This document shows, piece after piece, positions 1 to 10,977 of a stretch of DNA of 64,000 bases. How positions within the stretch are numbered: the first letter of the stretch is position 1; the number at the start of each line of letters is the position of its first letter. This stretch comes from Primula veris (taxonomy: Eukaryota > Streptophyta > Magnoliopsida > Ericales > Primulaceae), in assembly GCA_963682055.1 (NCBI GenBank), contig OY821751.1, forward strand, positions 3,906,001 through 3,970,000. Reading direction: 5' to 3'. A program made the position numbers and the translations under genes. A model generated the notes under the pieces. That model saw only the letters and a list, made by a program, of their open reading frames with translations, was not told the DNA's origin and did not search any database.

Positions 1-105
1 AAAAATCAGAATTACTATCTCTCTCTATAACAAATTAAAAACTATGTTTTTCTGAAAAACCCTATTTCTCGTGTTCCAAGTCCAGTTGCAACCTCAGATC
101 CAACC

Positions 106-1377
106 ATGTCTTCTTCTCCTCACAATCAACCTGATCTAAACTATGAGCATAACAGTACTCTTTGTGACTTTATGAATAGGTCCAAAACTCATAGAGGTTC
201 TAAAGAAAAGGTAAGTGAACCCTCTTCTACCCAACCCAAAAAGCATAGAGTTAAGAAACGTCCTGGAAGAGACACACATAATGTTCCTATCTTTGTTAAA
301 TATATCTATGACACTCTTAATAGTAAGGTTGATCCTAAGTTCTGGAACACAATTATGTCACATAGGTTTTCTGAACTTAGTAATAGGGAAATACATTCTG
401 AAAGACAACTGAATCTGGCTAGTTATAGGAACATTCAACTGCATGTTGAAAATTTGTTGAAAGATGTTGGTCTTGACAAAACTATTAGGTATCCCGAATC
501 TTATTTTCTTGAACTAATTAGGAATTTTATGCTAGTCTGAATGAATGGGTGTTTGATAAGGGTGATATGGCTTGTGGTAGAGTGTATGTGAGGGGTCTTA
601 CTCTTGATTTTAACCCTGTATTGATTAATAAGTTTCTAGGTTCTCTTAGCAACTCTGAGGGTGATCTAGACTTTGATATACATTCTGTAGCTCTAGCTAT
701 TACAGGGAAAGATAACCAATTTGATGGAAATTCCATTAAAACCTCTGCCCTAACTCTAAGTGCAGCTGTTTTGCACAAAATCTCTAAGTTTAATTGGATA
801 CCAATTAAACAACCCTCTAAACTTACCAAAGATATGGCTTGTTCATTTATAAAATTATGTCCAAAATTCCCATCAACTTTGGTGAGCATGTGTTCAATTT
901 GGTCAAAGAATTTTCTGATGTCAAAGCTAGCTCTGTCTTGCTGCCTTTTCCTTATTTAATCTCTAGTATTCTTCTCTCTCAAGTGGATCTTGTGCCCCCA
1001 TCTTAATAAATCCTCTACTTCAATCATTTGAAAAACTTACCAAATGCTCTTCTGCTATCTATATTTCTGCTAAACTTCTTAAGGAAGGTCATATCAATGA
1101 CATAATTGGTGAAAATGTAAAGGAAAAAGAATCTACTAGTGCTGCTCCTAAGAAGAAGGGTGTTAGAAGGTATCTGGAACAACAACTTGCTATTAATCAA
1201 GAGAGGAGGGCTGAGCTAGATACCCATGACTATGAGATCAAGAAACTGCTAGAAAATCTCAAGGAGAGTGATAATGAAAGTGATAGTGATAGTGGTTACT
1301 CCTTCAGCAGTACATATGAAGATGTGGTCAGAGATGAACCTCTTTCATCAAGAACTCCTCATTCTAGAAGGCATTGA
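106..1377 (+). pseudogene. Broken 3' ORF of copia A (putative plant transposon protein-like)
   Basis: This is a decayed copy of the protein encoded intact at 10978-12261. It starts MSSSPHNQPD, has the basic N-terminal stretch, the conserved core with the RGLTLDF motif, and the acidic, serine-rich C-terminal end. A one-base loss just before about 520 shifts the frame and gives a stop at 538-540. A second one-base loss near 840 is private to this copy. A stop lies at 1004-1006. The first frameshift and that stop are shared with the copy at 26687-27959, so they predate the large duplication. Confidence 0.75.
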
Positions 1378-1770
1378 TGAGTCAAGTAATGAAACCTAGT
1401 TTGTCTTGGCTGTGACAAATAGGGGGAGAATTGAGAGTTTATGATGCTATGTGTTTTATTTCAATTTCTGCAAATTCTGTGTTAAAACTATCTTGTGCCA
1501 GTATTTTTGGCCTTATGTCTGTTCTGCAACTTATTTCTGGATTATGTTTCTTAATGGTTGAATAAGTTCTGTAACATTGGTGAACATATATCTATTTGAG
1601 TTTATATGTTATCTGCAATTCTAGCTTGCAGGGGTAGCTTAAGTTTTTAACTCAAAATAACTGCAATTAAATAATACAGTGAATACTGTATGTGCTAACA
1701 AAATTTGCAGATGGAGCTATTTTGAATAAACTCATATTATTTTGTCAAAACCAATGACAAATGGGGATAT

Positions 1771-2881
1771 TGTTAGGACCATATTTCCAGCCTGGTAACT
1801 CTTTGTTGCCAATTGGTTTGAACAAAATAATCCAAGTTGATTGTTAAGAATTGAGACAGTCTTATGTTTACAGGTGAGGTTGCAACCTCAGTTGCAACCA
1901 CAATTCTAACCTGCCAATATGCAGGATTCTGTCTAATTCTGTCTAACTGCATTACTTGATCTTTAAAGTCTTTTATTTGAATTAAAGAATGCGGGAAATA
2001 TTCTCATATGTTAAAAAAGATTCAATTTATATATATTGAGAATATTAAGGTGATAAAGAATGGAAGTTGTTTAAAAGATATATGAAGATTAGTTTAGAAG
2101 ATATTGTTTCTTTTATTGTGGAAACTAAATCTCTTTGAATATGCAAAGTTTTTATCTCGTGATTCAATCTATGTGCTTACACAATCAGTAATGATCTAAT
2201 TAGATTGAATGTTATACGGAGTTATGATTTCAAATTATATTAAGATTTTATCTCTAAAAGATATTGTTTTATATGTTCCTTGTTTAAGGAAATAGTAACT
2301 CCTATTGTAAAGCAAGTTATTAACATGTATTAACATGAAGATTGAGATCAATCAATCGCAGCATTATCTCGTGTAATTATGGGAAGATTGAGATCAATTA
2401 GAAGAGTCCAAATCAATTAACAAGATCTTGAAGAAAGAAGATTTTTTTACTCTTTAAATAGTTAATAGATTTGCTTGTAAAAAGTGTGTGTTCTAAATTA
2501 TAAAGAACTCAACTTTGAAAGAATACACAGTGAGCCTTTAAAACGAAAAACAATGGTGGGATGCCATTGATCTTTTGAGAAATAGTTATAAGGTAGAAGC
2601 AATATAGAGATAGGAAGAAAAACCTAGAGTGAGCCTGAGAGTTTTTCATTAAGACTTAAATCCTATATTGTAAGCTTTTATAATATCATTAATCTGGGTG
2701 AGTGCCCCGGAGACGTAGCCTAGTTGGGTGAACTCGGTTGTTAAATGTGCGTGTGATTTAATTCAAGTACATTTAACTTTACAAGTTATGTACATCATTA
2801 TACTTAGGTTCCAACCTCAGTTGCAACTGTACTTGGAACCTAATTGCATAACAACAACTAGAACAGCGGATAGGAATTTCA
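1771..2881 (+). repeat. LTR of copia A, shared between two tandem internal regions
   Basis: The LTR begins TGTTAGGACC and ends GGAATTTCA (1111 bp). It is preceded by a purine-rich tract and followed by a PBS-like site. It has a perfect 14-bp palindrome, GAGGTTGCAACCTC, at 1876-1889, and a nested palindrome cluster near its 3' end at about 2809-2845. Its near-identical counterpart is 28353-29463. Internal sequence on both sides shows it was the 3' LTR of one element and the 5' LTR of the next. Confidence 0.85.
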
Positions 2882-2883
2882 AT

Positions 2884-2895
2884 TGCTATCGGAGC
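2884..2895 (+). other. Decayed primer-binding site (initiator Met tRNA type)
   Basis: The sequence TGCTATCGGAGC differs at two positions from TGGTATCAGAGC, the usual initiator-Met PBS seen at 7040-7051 in copia B. It lies two bases after the LTR end. Confidence 0.7.
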
Positions 2896-2949
2896 TTCAC
2901 ACTAGATTTTATTTAGTGTGGATCCTGTGTTCTGGTAAAGATTGACTTA

Positions 2950-4790
2950 ATGGGGGAAGGAAATACTTTCAACAAGCCACCATTGTTTGAAGGAGGGGTT
3001 ACCTATGGAGTTTGGAAAATAAGAATGAGATCCTTCATCAAACAACAAGATGAACAAGCATGGAAGTCTGTACTCTATGGTTGGGAAGTTTCAACTGTTA
3101 CTGATGGTGAATGTGAACTAGTTTATGTGTCTGAAGACAGATGGTCTGCTGATGAGGATAAAAAGTCAAGTGCAAACTCAACAACAATAAACTTAATCTT
3201 TGCTGGTGTAACTCTAAGCATGTTCAGATATATCTCTCACTGTGAAACTGCCAGAGATGCATGAGATATCCTACAAGTAACCTTTGAGGGAACTGTTAAA
3301 GTAAAAGCTTATAAACTCCATCAATTAACTACTCAGTTTGAAAGTCTAAGAATGGAGGAAGATGAAACTATTGAATAGTTTAATGGAAGAATCTGTCATA
3401 TTGCCCATCAAGCAGAACCTTAAGTGAAAAATATAGTGATGCTAAACTTGTAAAGAAAACTCTAAGGTCTCTTCTAGAAAGATTTGAAATTAAAGTAACT
3501 GCTATTGAGGAGTCAACAGATCTAGAAAACTTAAAACTTGAAGAACTTATAGGAAATCTAAGCACTCATGAGTTAAAATTCTTCAAACCAAGGAGAACAG
3601 AAAAGGGAATAGCCTTTTAAGCTAAGAAATCAGAATATAAACTTTGTGATAATCTGCATGATGAAGAACAGCTGGCCTTCTTTGCTAAAAAGATTTACAA
3701 AAAATTATATAAGAAAAAGCAGGATGATACTGGAACATCTAAAAATTTTAATAAAAGAGAAAATCAACTTAGGACAGAATTTAGGCTTAATAATAATCAG
3801 AAAGGAAAGTGAAATCCAAAAGAAAAAGATGACAGAAACTATCAGTCTAGAGAAATTCAGTGCATAGAGTGTAGGGGTTATGGTCACATTCAGGTTGAGT
3901 GTGCTAACACTTTAAAAAGAAACAAAAATGTTTATATAATCACTCACAGTGACAGTGAATCTAAGAGTAATAGTGATGCAGAGGATGAATCTAGTTTTGT
4001 TAACTTTATGGGAAGAATCACTGAAAATGAAATTGTTTATGAAAGTGATTGTGAGTCAGTTTCAACTTTAGTTACAACTGCACTTAAAACCTATAACAGT
4101 GACGAGCAAGAACTCTCAGAAGAGAGTATTACTCAACAATATCTTGTTCTTTATGAAAAATATTAAAGCCTGAGCAAACAATCTATCATCATCAACAAAC
4201 TCAATGCTAATCTAAAAGATGAAATAAAGAATCTCACTGAACAACTCAACAGACAACAATTTGAGTTAAAAGAAACCAAAAAGAAAATGAAACTGTTGAA
4301 TGCTTCAGCTTCAGAGAAATTAGATGATATGCTGTCATATGTTAGAAGCTCAAAGGATAAAGTGGTTTGGGGTACTGTGGTTATAAAGGCACTGGAAAAA
4401 CTACATTTGTTAGATTCTCTATAAAATCTGAAACTTATGATTTTGACGACATGGTTAGAAGTGTAGTTGCAACCAGAAAAGAGTTGAATGACTTTAAAGC
4501 TAAAACAAAACTTAATCCAAGATTGTGTAATTTTTGCAAAATGCCTGGATATCTAGAAATCATGTGCTGTTTAAAAATGCACAGAAAGTATATTTCTCAG
4601 AAAAACTGGTTGTCTCCTACTTGTGATGAAAATATGAATTGGGTTTGTAAAGTTAAAATTAAAAATGACTTAATTGCTAATAATAAAGTTGTCATTATTT
4701 CTCTAAATGCTGTTACTACTAATGAATTGTACTTTGACAGTGGTTGCTCTAAGCACATGACAGGTAATGCAAGTGCTCTAAAAAATGTTC
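2950..4790 (+). pseudogene. Copia A gag-protease pseudogene
   Basis: The reading frames carry a SIRE-type gag (YGVWKIRMRSFI near the N-terminus), a degenerate zinc knuckle near 3860-3905 (first cysteine pair CIEC, then GYGHIQVEC) and the start of the protease with the DSGCSKHMTGN motif at about 4735-4770. It is broken by a Trp-to-stop change near 3264, a Gln-to-stop near 3378, a base loss near 3420 and later stops. Coding stops at about 4790 where copia B continues into the rest of protease and integrase, so the element is truncated there. Confidence 0.8.
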
Positions 4791-5937
4791 GGGTTTGTTT
4801 TAATTCGGAACGATGAATCCAAAAACAATATGTTTGATACGGTTTACTAAAGACTAAATTTTCTTAAATACAATCAAAACTTTTTAAGCAATGTGCTTAA
4901 ATTCTTGCAATACTACTAAAGAGTATTTGCATCGTAACTCTTACTGTCAAAAAAGAAAACTAAAAATAAGTCCACTTTCTAATCAACACAATATTTTAAA
5001 AAGCACACAACGTTGCGGAAATTATGCTTACCAAAAAAAAAAAAAAAGCATACGCAATAGCGCTATTTTAGAGGTAAAGCGCAAAGAGCGCAAAAAAACG
5101 TAAATAACGCAAAAAAGCGTGACTAGAAGGGTAAAAAGCGTGAATTTTTATTAAAAAATCTAATTATTATTTATTAATAAAAAAATTATCAAAGAAAAAT
5201 GGATGCAACAACGCATTTCGGGTCACATCTTATCTCTTTACATAATTATACATAAACAAGAGTTATAAGATTTTTATTTATTATTATATACATAAGAAAT
5301 AGCGCTTATAAAATAAATAGCGCTTATCGTTTTTAGTTTTAGTTTCCACTCTAATACTTGTATAGTATTATATATTGGTAAGATTATAATTTATATTGAA
5401 GTATATATTTGCAAAATTACGCATTTTTTTGTTTTAGAATAATAAAAAAAAAATGCAAATGATTTGAGTGGATCTATAATATTACATTACGAATTTATGT
5501 TTGTCATTCAAGTATTTATACTTTCTTAATTGTCGTATTCTCTCTCTATATATATAAAGAGTCTCGGTACATGTAATCTGCACAACTACAATATCAATAA
5601 TACTCCATTCGTTCAACTTTATTTATTTACAACTATTATTTATCTTAACATGGACTATTAATTACATTCAATAACTCGTGAAATTACATTTGACACGTGC
5701 ACACAATATGTTCTCATCCTCATAGGACTTTTATACCCTCACACTTATAACGCCACCTTTTGTAAAAAATTAGGAAGTTGTATATCATTTAATTGTGAAC
5801 AATATACAAAATAACATTGTAGTTATCTACATAATAATCGATTATCTAAAAGTCCAAATGGACAACAATTGTTTTGCCATAGCATGAATAACGTTTTATG
5901 AGAGAAACTTTTATGACCCAGTAGATTGTAGCTATAT
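4791..5937. repeat. Non-coding locus segment, left part of the tandem unit
   Basis: No credible gene. The first 150 bases recur at 18944-19092, and the whole segment recurs at 33601-34505 plus 44721-44967. The part from about 5463 recurs again at 50156-50633. Between 5036 and 5150 and again near 5305-5325 there is a cluster of GCGC and ACGC words in AT-rich DNA, including the perfect palindrome AATAGCGCTATT. The last bases, TATAT at 5933-5937, are the target site of copia B. Confidence 0.7.
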
Positions 5938-7037
5938 TGTTAGGACCAGATTTCTGGCCCATATACTATTTGTTGTCTTTTGATTTGAACTAAATAATCC
6001 TAGTTGAATGGTTAGAACTGAGAGAGTTTTTTTCGGTTTCAAGTAAGGTTGTAACGTCAGTTGGAACCACAGTTCCAACCTGCAGTTCTACAGGACTCTG
6101 TCAAGTTCTGTATTTCTACATTACTATTCTTTAATGATGTTTATATGTTTTAAAGTATGCAGGATATATTCTCATATGTTCTTAAAGAGTTAATTCATGT
6201 ATATTGAGAATATTAAAGTGATAAGGAAAAATGTTGCCTAAAGGATATAAGGAGATTAATTTATAAAGATATATTTCCTTTAAATAGCCAATCTAGATCT
6301 CTATTCTCATGCAAGTCTTTATCACTTAATTCAATCTTTGTTTCCTATCAAAATCAGTATGATCTTTTTAAGATTGAATGAAATATAGAGTTAATGTTTC
6401 TATATATATTCATAAAGATTTTATCTCAAAAAGATACTATCTTATATGACTAACTCCTATTTCCAAGCTAGTTATTAACAGGTATTAACTTATGAAGATT
6501 GAGGTCAATCCTACGCTGAAGTATCTCATGCAATATGGAAAGATTGAAGTCAATCAAAAAGAGTCGAAAGCAATCATCAAGATCTTGAAGAAAGAAGATT
6601 GTTTTTACTCCTTTAAATAGTTGATAACTATGCTTGTAAAACGTGTGTGTTCTAAATTATAAAGAACTCATTCTTGAGAGAATACACAGTGAGCTTTTAA
6701 AAGAAAACAATGGTGGGATGTCATTGATATTTTGAGTGATAGTTATAAGGTAGGAGCAATATAGAGATAGGCAGAAAAACCTAGAGGGAGTCTGAGAGTT
6801 TTTCATTAAGACTTGAATCCTATATTGTATGCTTTTATAATATCATAATCTGGGTGAGTGCCCCGGAGACGTAGCCTAGTTGGGTGAACTCCGTTGTTAA
6901 ATGTGCGTGTGATTTAATTCAAGTACATTTAACTTTACAAGTTCTTTCCATCATTATACTTAGATTCCAACCTCAGTTGCAACTGCACTTGGAACCTAAC
7001 TGCATAACAGCAACTAGGACAGCGGATAGGAATTTCA
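5938..7037 (+). repeat. 5' LTR of copia B
   Basis: TGTTAGGACC to GGAATTTCA, 1100 bp. It differs from the 3' LTR by scattered substitutions, a few per cent by eye, and by about 20 bases near 6090 that are missing from the 3' LTR between two AGTTCT repeats. A palindrome-rich cluster lies near its start (about 6050-6085) and another near its end (about 6962-6997). Confidence 0.9.
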
Positions 7038-7039
7038 AT

Positions 7040-7051
7040 TGGTATCAGAGC
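7040..7051 (+). other. Primer-binding site, initiator Met tRNA type
   Basis: TGGTATCAGAGC, two bases after the 5' LTR. It is complementary to the 3' end of plant initiator methionine tRNA and is the usual minus-strand primer site of copia and gypsy elements. Confidence 0.9.
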
Positions 7052-7093
7052 ATCACACTAGATATTACTTAGTGTGGATCCTGTGTTCTGGTA

Positions 7094-8440
7094 ATGATGG
7101 ACTTAATGAGGGAAGGAAATGCATTCAACAAACCTTCATTGCTTGAAGGAGGTGTTAACTATGGAGTATGGAAAATAAGGATGAGATCATTCATCAAACA
7201 GCAAAATGAGCAAGCATGGAAGTCTGTACTCTATGGATGGGAAGTTCCAACTGTTACTGATGGTGATGGTGAACTAGTCTATGTACCTGAAGATATGTGC
7301 TCTACTGATGAAGACAAAAAATCAAGTGCAAACTCAACTACAATAAACCTAATCTTTGCTGGTATAACTCTAAGTGTATTCAGGTATATTTCTCATTGTG
7401 AAACTGCCAAAGAGGCATGGGATATCCTATAAGTTACATTTGAGGGAACTATTAAAGTAAAAGCCTATAAACTACAACAGTTAACTACTCAGTTTGAAAA
7501 TCTAAGAAAGGAAGAAGATGAAACAATTGAACAATTTAATGGTAGAATTTGTCACATTGCTCATCAAGCTGGAACCTTAGGTGAAAAATATAGTGATGAT
7601 AAGCTTGTCAAGAAAACACTTAGGTCTCTTCCAGAAAGATTTGAAATTAAAGTAACTGCCATTGAGGAATCAACTGATCTAGAAAACTTAAAACTTGAAG
7701 AACTTATGGGAAACCTAAGCACTCATGAACTGAAATTCTTCAAAACTAAGAGAACAGAAAAAGGAATAGCCTTCCAAGTTAAGAAATCTGAACCTAAACT
7801 CTGTGAGAATATGCATGATGAAGAACAGTTAGCTTTATTTGCTAAAAAGGTCTACAAAAAGTTTTATAAGAAAAGACAGGATGATCCTGGTATGTCAAAA
7901 GGCTTTCAAAAAAGAGATACTCAAGATAAGTTTAATAATAATCGTAAAGGAAAGTGGAATCCAAAAGAAAAAATTGATAGAGACTATCAGCCCAGAGAAA
8001 TTCAATGCAGAGAATGTAGAGGATTTGGTCATATTCAAGGTGAGTGTGCTAATACTTTAAAAAGAAACAAAAATGCTTATATAATCACTCACAGTGACAG
8101 TGAATCTGAGAGCAACAGTGATGAAGAGAATGAATCTAACTTTGTTAACTTTATGGGAAGAATTACTGAAAAAGAACCTGTGTATGAAAGTGATTGTGAG
8201 TCAGTTTCAACCCTAGTTACAACTGCTCTTAAAACCTATAGCAGTGATGAAGAAGAGCCCTCTGATGAAAACATTACTCAGCAGTATCTTGTTTTTTATG
8301 AAAAATATCAATGTCTGAGTAAACAATCCTTGATCATAAACAAACTTAATGTTAATCTAAAGGATGGGGTAAAGAATCTCACTGAATAACTCAATACACA
8401 ACTGGTTGAGTTAACTAAGACCAAGAAGAAAATAAAACTG
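7094..8440 (+). pseudogene. Copia B gag (two nonsense codons)
   Basis: A SIRE-type capsid protein: an N-terminal YGVWKIRMRSFI block, a UBN2-like helical core, and a CCHC zinc knuckle CRECRGFGHIQGEC at about 8004-8050, followed by an acidic, serine-rich stretch. The same frame is interrupted at 7430-7432 and 8387-8389, both fitting CAA-to-TAA changes when compared with the sibling copies. Apart from these it runs straight into protease in the same frame, so gag and pol were one continuous ORF. The start ATG at 7094 or 7097 follows the PBS by about 45 bases. Confidence 0.85.
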
Positions 8441-10377
8441 TTGAATGTGTCTGCATCAGATAAATTAGATGACATGTTGTCCTATTCTAGAGGATCTAAA
8501 GATAACAGTGGTTTGGGTTACTATGGTTATGAAAGCACTGGAAAAACCACTTTTGTTAAAGCTCTTGTTAAAACTGAAACTCATGTTATGGGTACTAAGG
8601 TTAGAAGTACAGTTGCAACAAAGAACAAACTGAATAAATTTAAGGATAAATCTATCTTTGTTGCAAAACTGTGTAACTTTTGTAAAAGACCTGGACATCT
8701 AGAAATCGGGTGCTATTTAAAAATGCACAAGAAATATATTTCTGAGAAAAATAGATTGATTCCAGCTTGGAATAAAAATATGAATTGGATTTGGAAAGTC
8801 AAAATTAATAATAATCCAGTTGCTAATAATAAAGCTGTTATTACTTCCTTAAATGTTGTTACTACTAATGATTGGTACTTTGACAGTGGATGTTCCAAGC
8901 ATATGACAGGTAATGCAAGTGCTCTAAAAAATGTCATTAATCTTACAGGAAACACTGTTGTGTTTGGAGGTGCAGATACAGGTAAAACTATTGGAAAAGG
9001 AATCTTAAACAAACCTGGAATGCCTGATATTAATGATGTGTTTCTTGTAGATGGTTTGAAAGCCAATCTTCTTAGCATTAGTCAACTGTGTGACAACAAG
9101 ATGGTTGTTAAGTTTAACAAAGATAAATGTCTTATTACTGATCTAAATGATGATTTGGTCATGACAGGAGTAAGATCAGCAAATAGTTGCTATATTTTTG
9201 AAAAATCTGAAAAAGAATTATCTCAGAATAGGTGCAATCAAGCTATTACTAACAATGTTGATATTTGGCATAAAAGACTTGGTCATGTAAATTATAAAAC
9301 CTTGGATAAACTTGTTAAAGAAGAATTGATAAGAGGTATTTCCAAGCTCAGCTCTAAAACTCAAGGTGTGTGTGGTGATTGTGCAATAGGTAAGCAAACA
9401 AAGAGTATTCATAAGAGTACTAGTCAGATCTACACTAAGAGAGTCCTAGAACTTCTTCACATTGACTTAATGGGTCCTATGCAAACTGAAAGTATTGGTG
9501 GTAAGAAGTATATTTTAGTAGTTGTAGATGATTTCTCTAGATACTCTTGGGTGGTGTTTTTAAGGGATAAAACTGAAACCTTTGAACTTTTTAAAACCCT
9601 TTGCTTGAAACTACAACTTGAAAAAGGTTCCACCATTGGTAAAATTGTTAGGGTCGGAAGTGATAATGGAACTGAATTTGAAAATAGCAAGTTTAGCAAT
9701 TTTTACAACTCTCTAGGTATAAGTCATGAGTTTTCTGCACCAAAAACCCCACAACAGAATGGTATAGTGGAAAGAATAGAACTATTCAGGAAATGGCTAG
9801 AGTCATGCTTAATTCTAAGAAACTTGCCAAAAGATTTTGGGCTAAAGTTGTTAACACTGCATGCCATATTGTTAATAGGGTTTATATTACAAAAGGTACT
9901 ACCATGACTGCTTATGAAATTTGGAAAGGTAGAAAACCTAATGTCAAGTATTTTTAAGTATTTGGGTGTGTTTGTTATATTCTTAAAGACAGAGAACATC
10001 TTGGAAAATTTGATTCTAAGAGTGACAAAGGGGTATTCCTTGGATATGCTCAAAACAGTAGAGCCTTTAGAGTCTTTAATCTGAGAACAAATTGTGTCAT
10101 GGAATCTTATAATGTGATATTTGATGATATGAAAGATGTTGATGAGAATACAGGTGATGATGAAGAGTCAGGAATTACAGGAAAAGAAACAGAAGAAATT
10201 CAGCAAAAAGGCAGTCCAGTGGTGGTTGGAAGATCAGTTGCAACTGAGGTTGCAACCCCAGTTGAAACCACATTCTCAAATACAGAACAGATAAGTAATT
10301 GTCTAAAGATTGTCATGCTGCCTATGATAATAATCATAGTGAACAACACAAATGAAAAAGCCAAGACAAAGTCTTGA
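8441..10377 (+). pseudogene. Copia B protease-integrase (pol without RT)
   Basis: The frame carries an aspartic protease (DSGCSKHMTGN, active-site DSG at about 8878-8886), the GAG-pre-integrase zinc finger (WHKRLGHVNY at about 9268-9300) and the integrase core (HIDLMGP; SDNGTEF; then the Glu-containing VERI region at about 9760-9780). A frameshift near 9774 breaks the frame right after the catalytic Glu region. Homologous coding continues in another frame, with one stop at about 9955, through the copia integrase C-terminal region (FGCVCYILKDREHLGKFD-like) to about 10377. No RT motif follows; the sequence passes directly into the spacer shared with copia C. Confidence 0.85.
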
Positions 10378-10977
10378 TATTTTTGACATCACTTATACTC
10401 TTTCCTTGCTGAGGTCATCAATCTAGTTTTTGTGGAGAGGAAAAACATATTTGCTCAAAATAAGCTCCTAAGACTTAATTTGTATTAAAGATATTCTATG
10501 ATAAATATATCTCCTTGAGTAAATTGTTAGAATCTTGTTTTCAAAGTTCTATATCTTAAGATTATTGCTCTTTATCTTTAAACTAGTCAAAATTATCTTC
10601 AAAACTTCAACTCCTTAATATTCGAAATTTTGGATAAATCTGTTTACTTTTGGAATGAATTTTCTAAATTATTTGCTGAATTTATGGTAATAAAAACAGT
10701 ATCCTTTCTTGATCTCTTTGAAATTTAAATTTCAAATATCTGTTGCAAGGTAAGTGTCTATTTTTCAGGAAATCCGTTTTTAAAAATTGATTTGGGTGTA
10801 TCTTTTCTAATTGTAAAAAGATTTGGGCTGAATTGCTATTAATACTAACTCTTTTACTATCCCAAAACACTAAACAAATTAGAATTACTCTCTCTCTCTT
10901 TCAATATTAAAAACCCTAGGTTATCTGTAAACCCATTCTTCGAAGTTCCAAGTTCAGTTGCAACCTAGCTTGAAACC
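10378..10977 (+). promoter_or_regulatory. Spacer and leader before the 3' ORF of copia B
   Basis: About 600 non-coding bases, conserved with 26075-26686 in copia C. It ends in a CT-rich run (about 10886-10902) and a GTTCCAAG...CAGTTGCAACC cluster at about 10941-10965, directly before the ATG. Copia C has TATATAAG near 26545 at the matching place, while copia B reads TATTAATA. A separate transcript for the 3' ORF is an inference. Confidence 0.45.

Larger units (their letters stand above)
1..4790 (+). mobile_element. SIRE-type Ty1/copia remnant A (internal-LTR-internal)
   Basis: The segment reads as the 3' internal region of one copia element (1-1770), a full LTR (1771-2881), then the 5' internal region of a second element (2882-4790) ending inside the protease domain. 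That order is expected after recombination between LTRs of two elements, which leaves elements sharing an LTR. The gag sequence, the LTR of about 1.1 kb and the extra 3' ORF fit the SIRE/Maximus lineage. The left end lies outside the window. The right end joins locus sequence at about 4790, near a short ATGTC-like match between the copia sequence and the locus sequence upstream of 18944. The segment is nearly identical to 26581-33600. Confidence 0.8.

Noticed and set aside
2728..2916. 62-codon frames MNSVVKCACDL... at 2728, 6884, 24758 and 29310
   Set aside because: They span the end of the copia LTR and the PBS, so they are non-coding sequence kept by LTR homology.
10682..10870. Minus-strand 62-codon frame in the spacer of copia B
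   Set aside because: No domain, low complexity, not kept in copia C.
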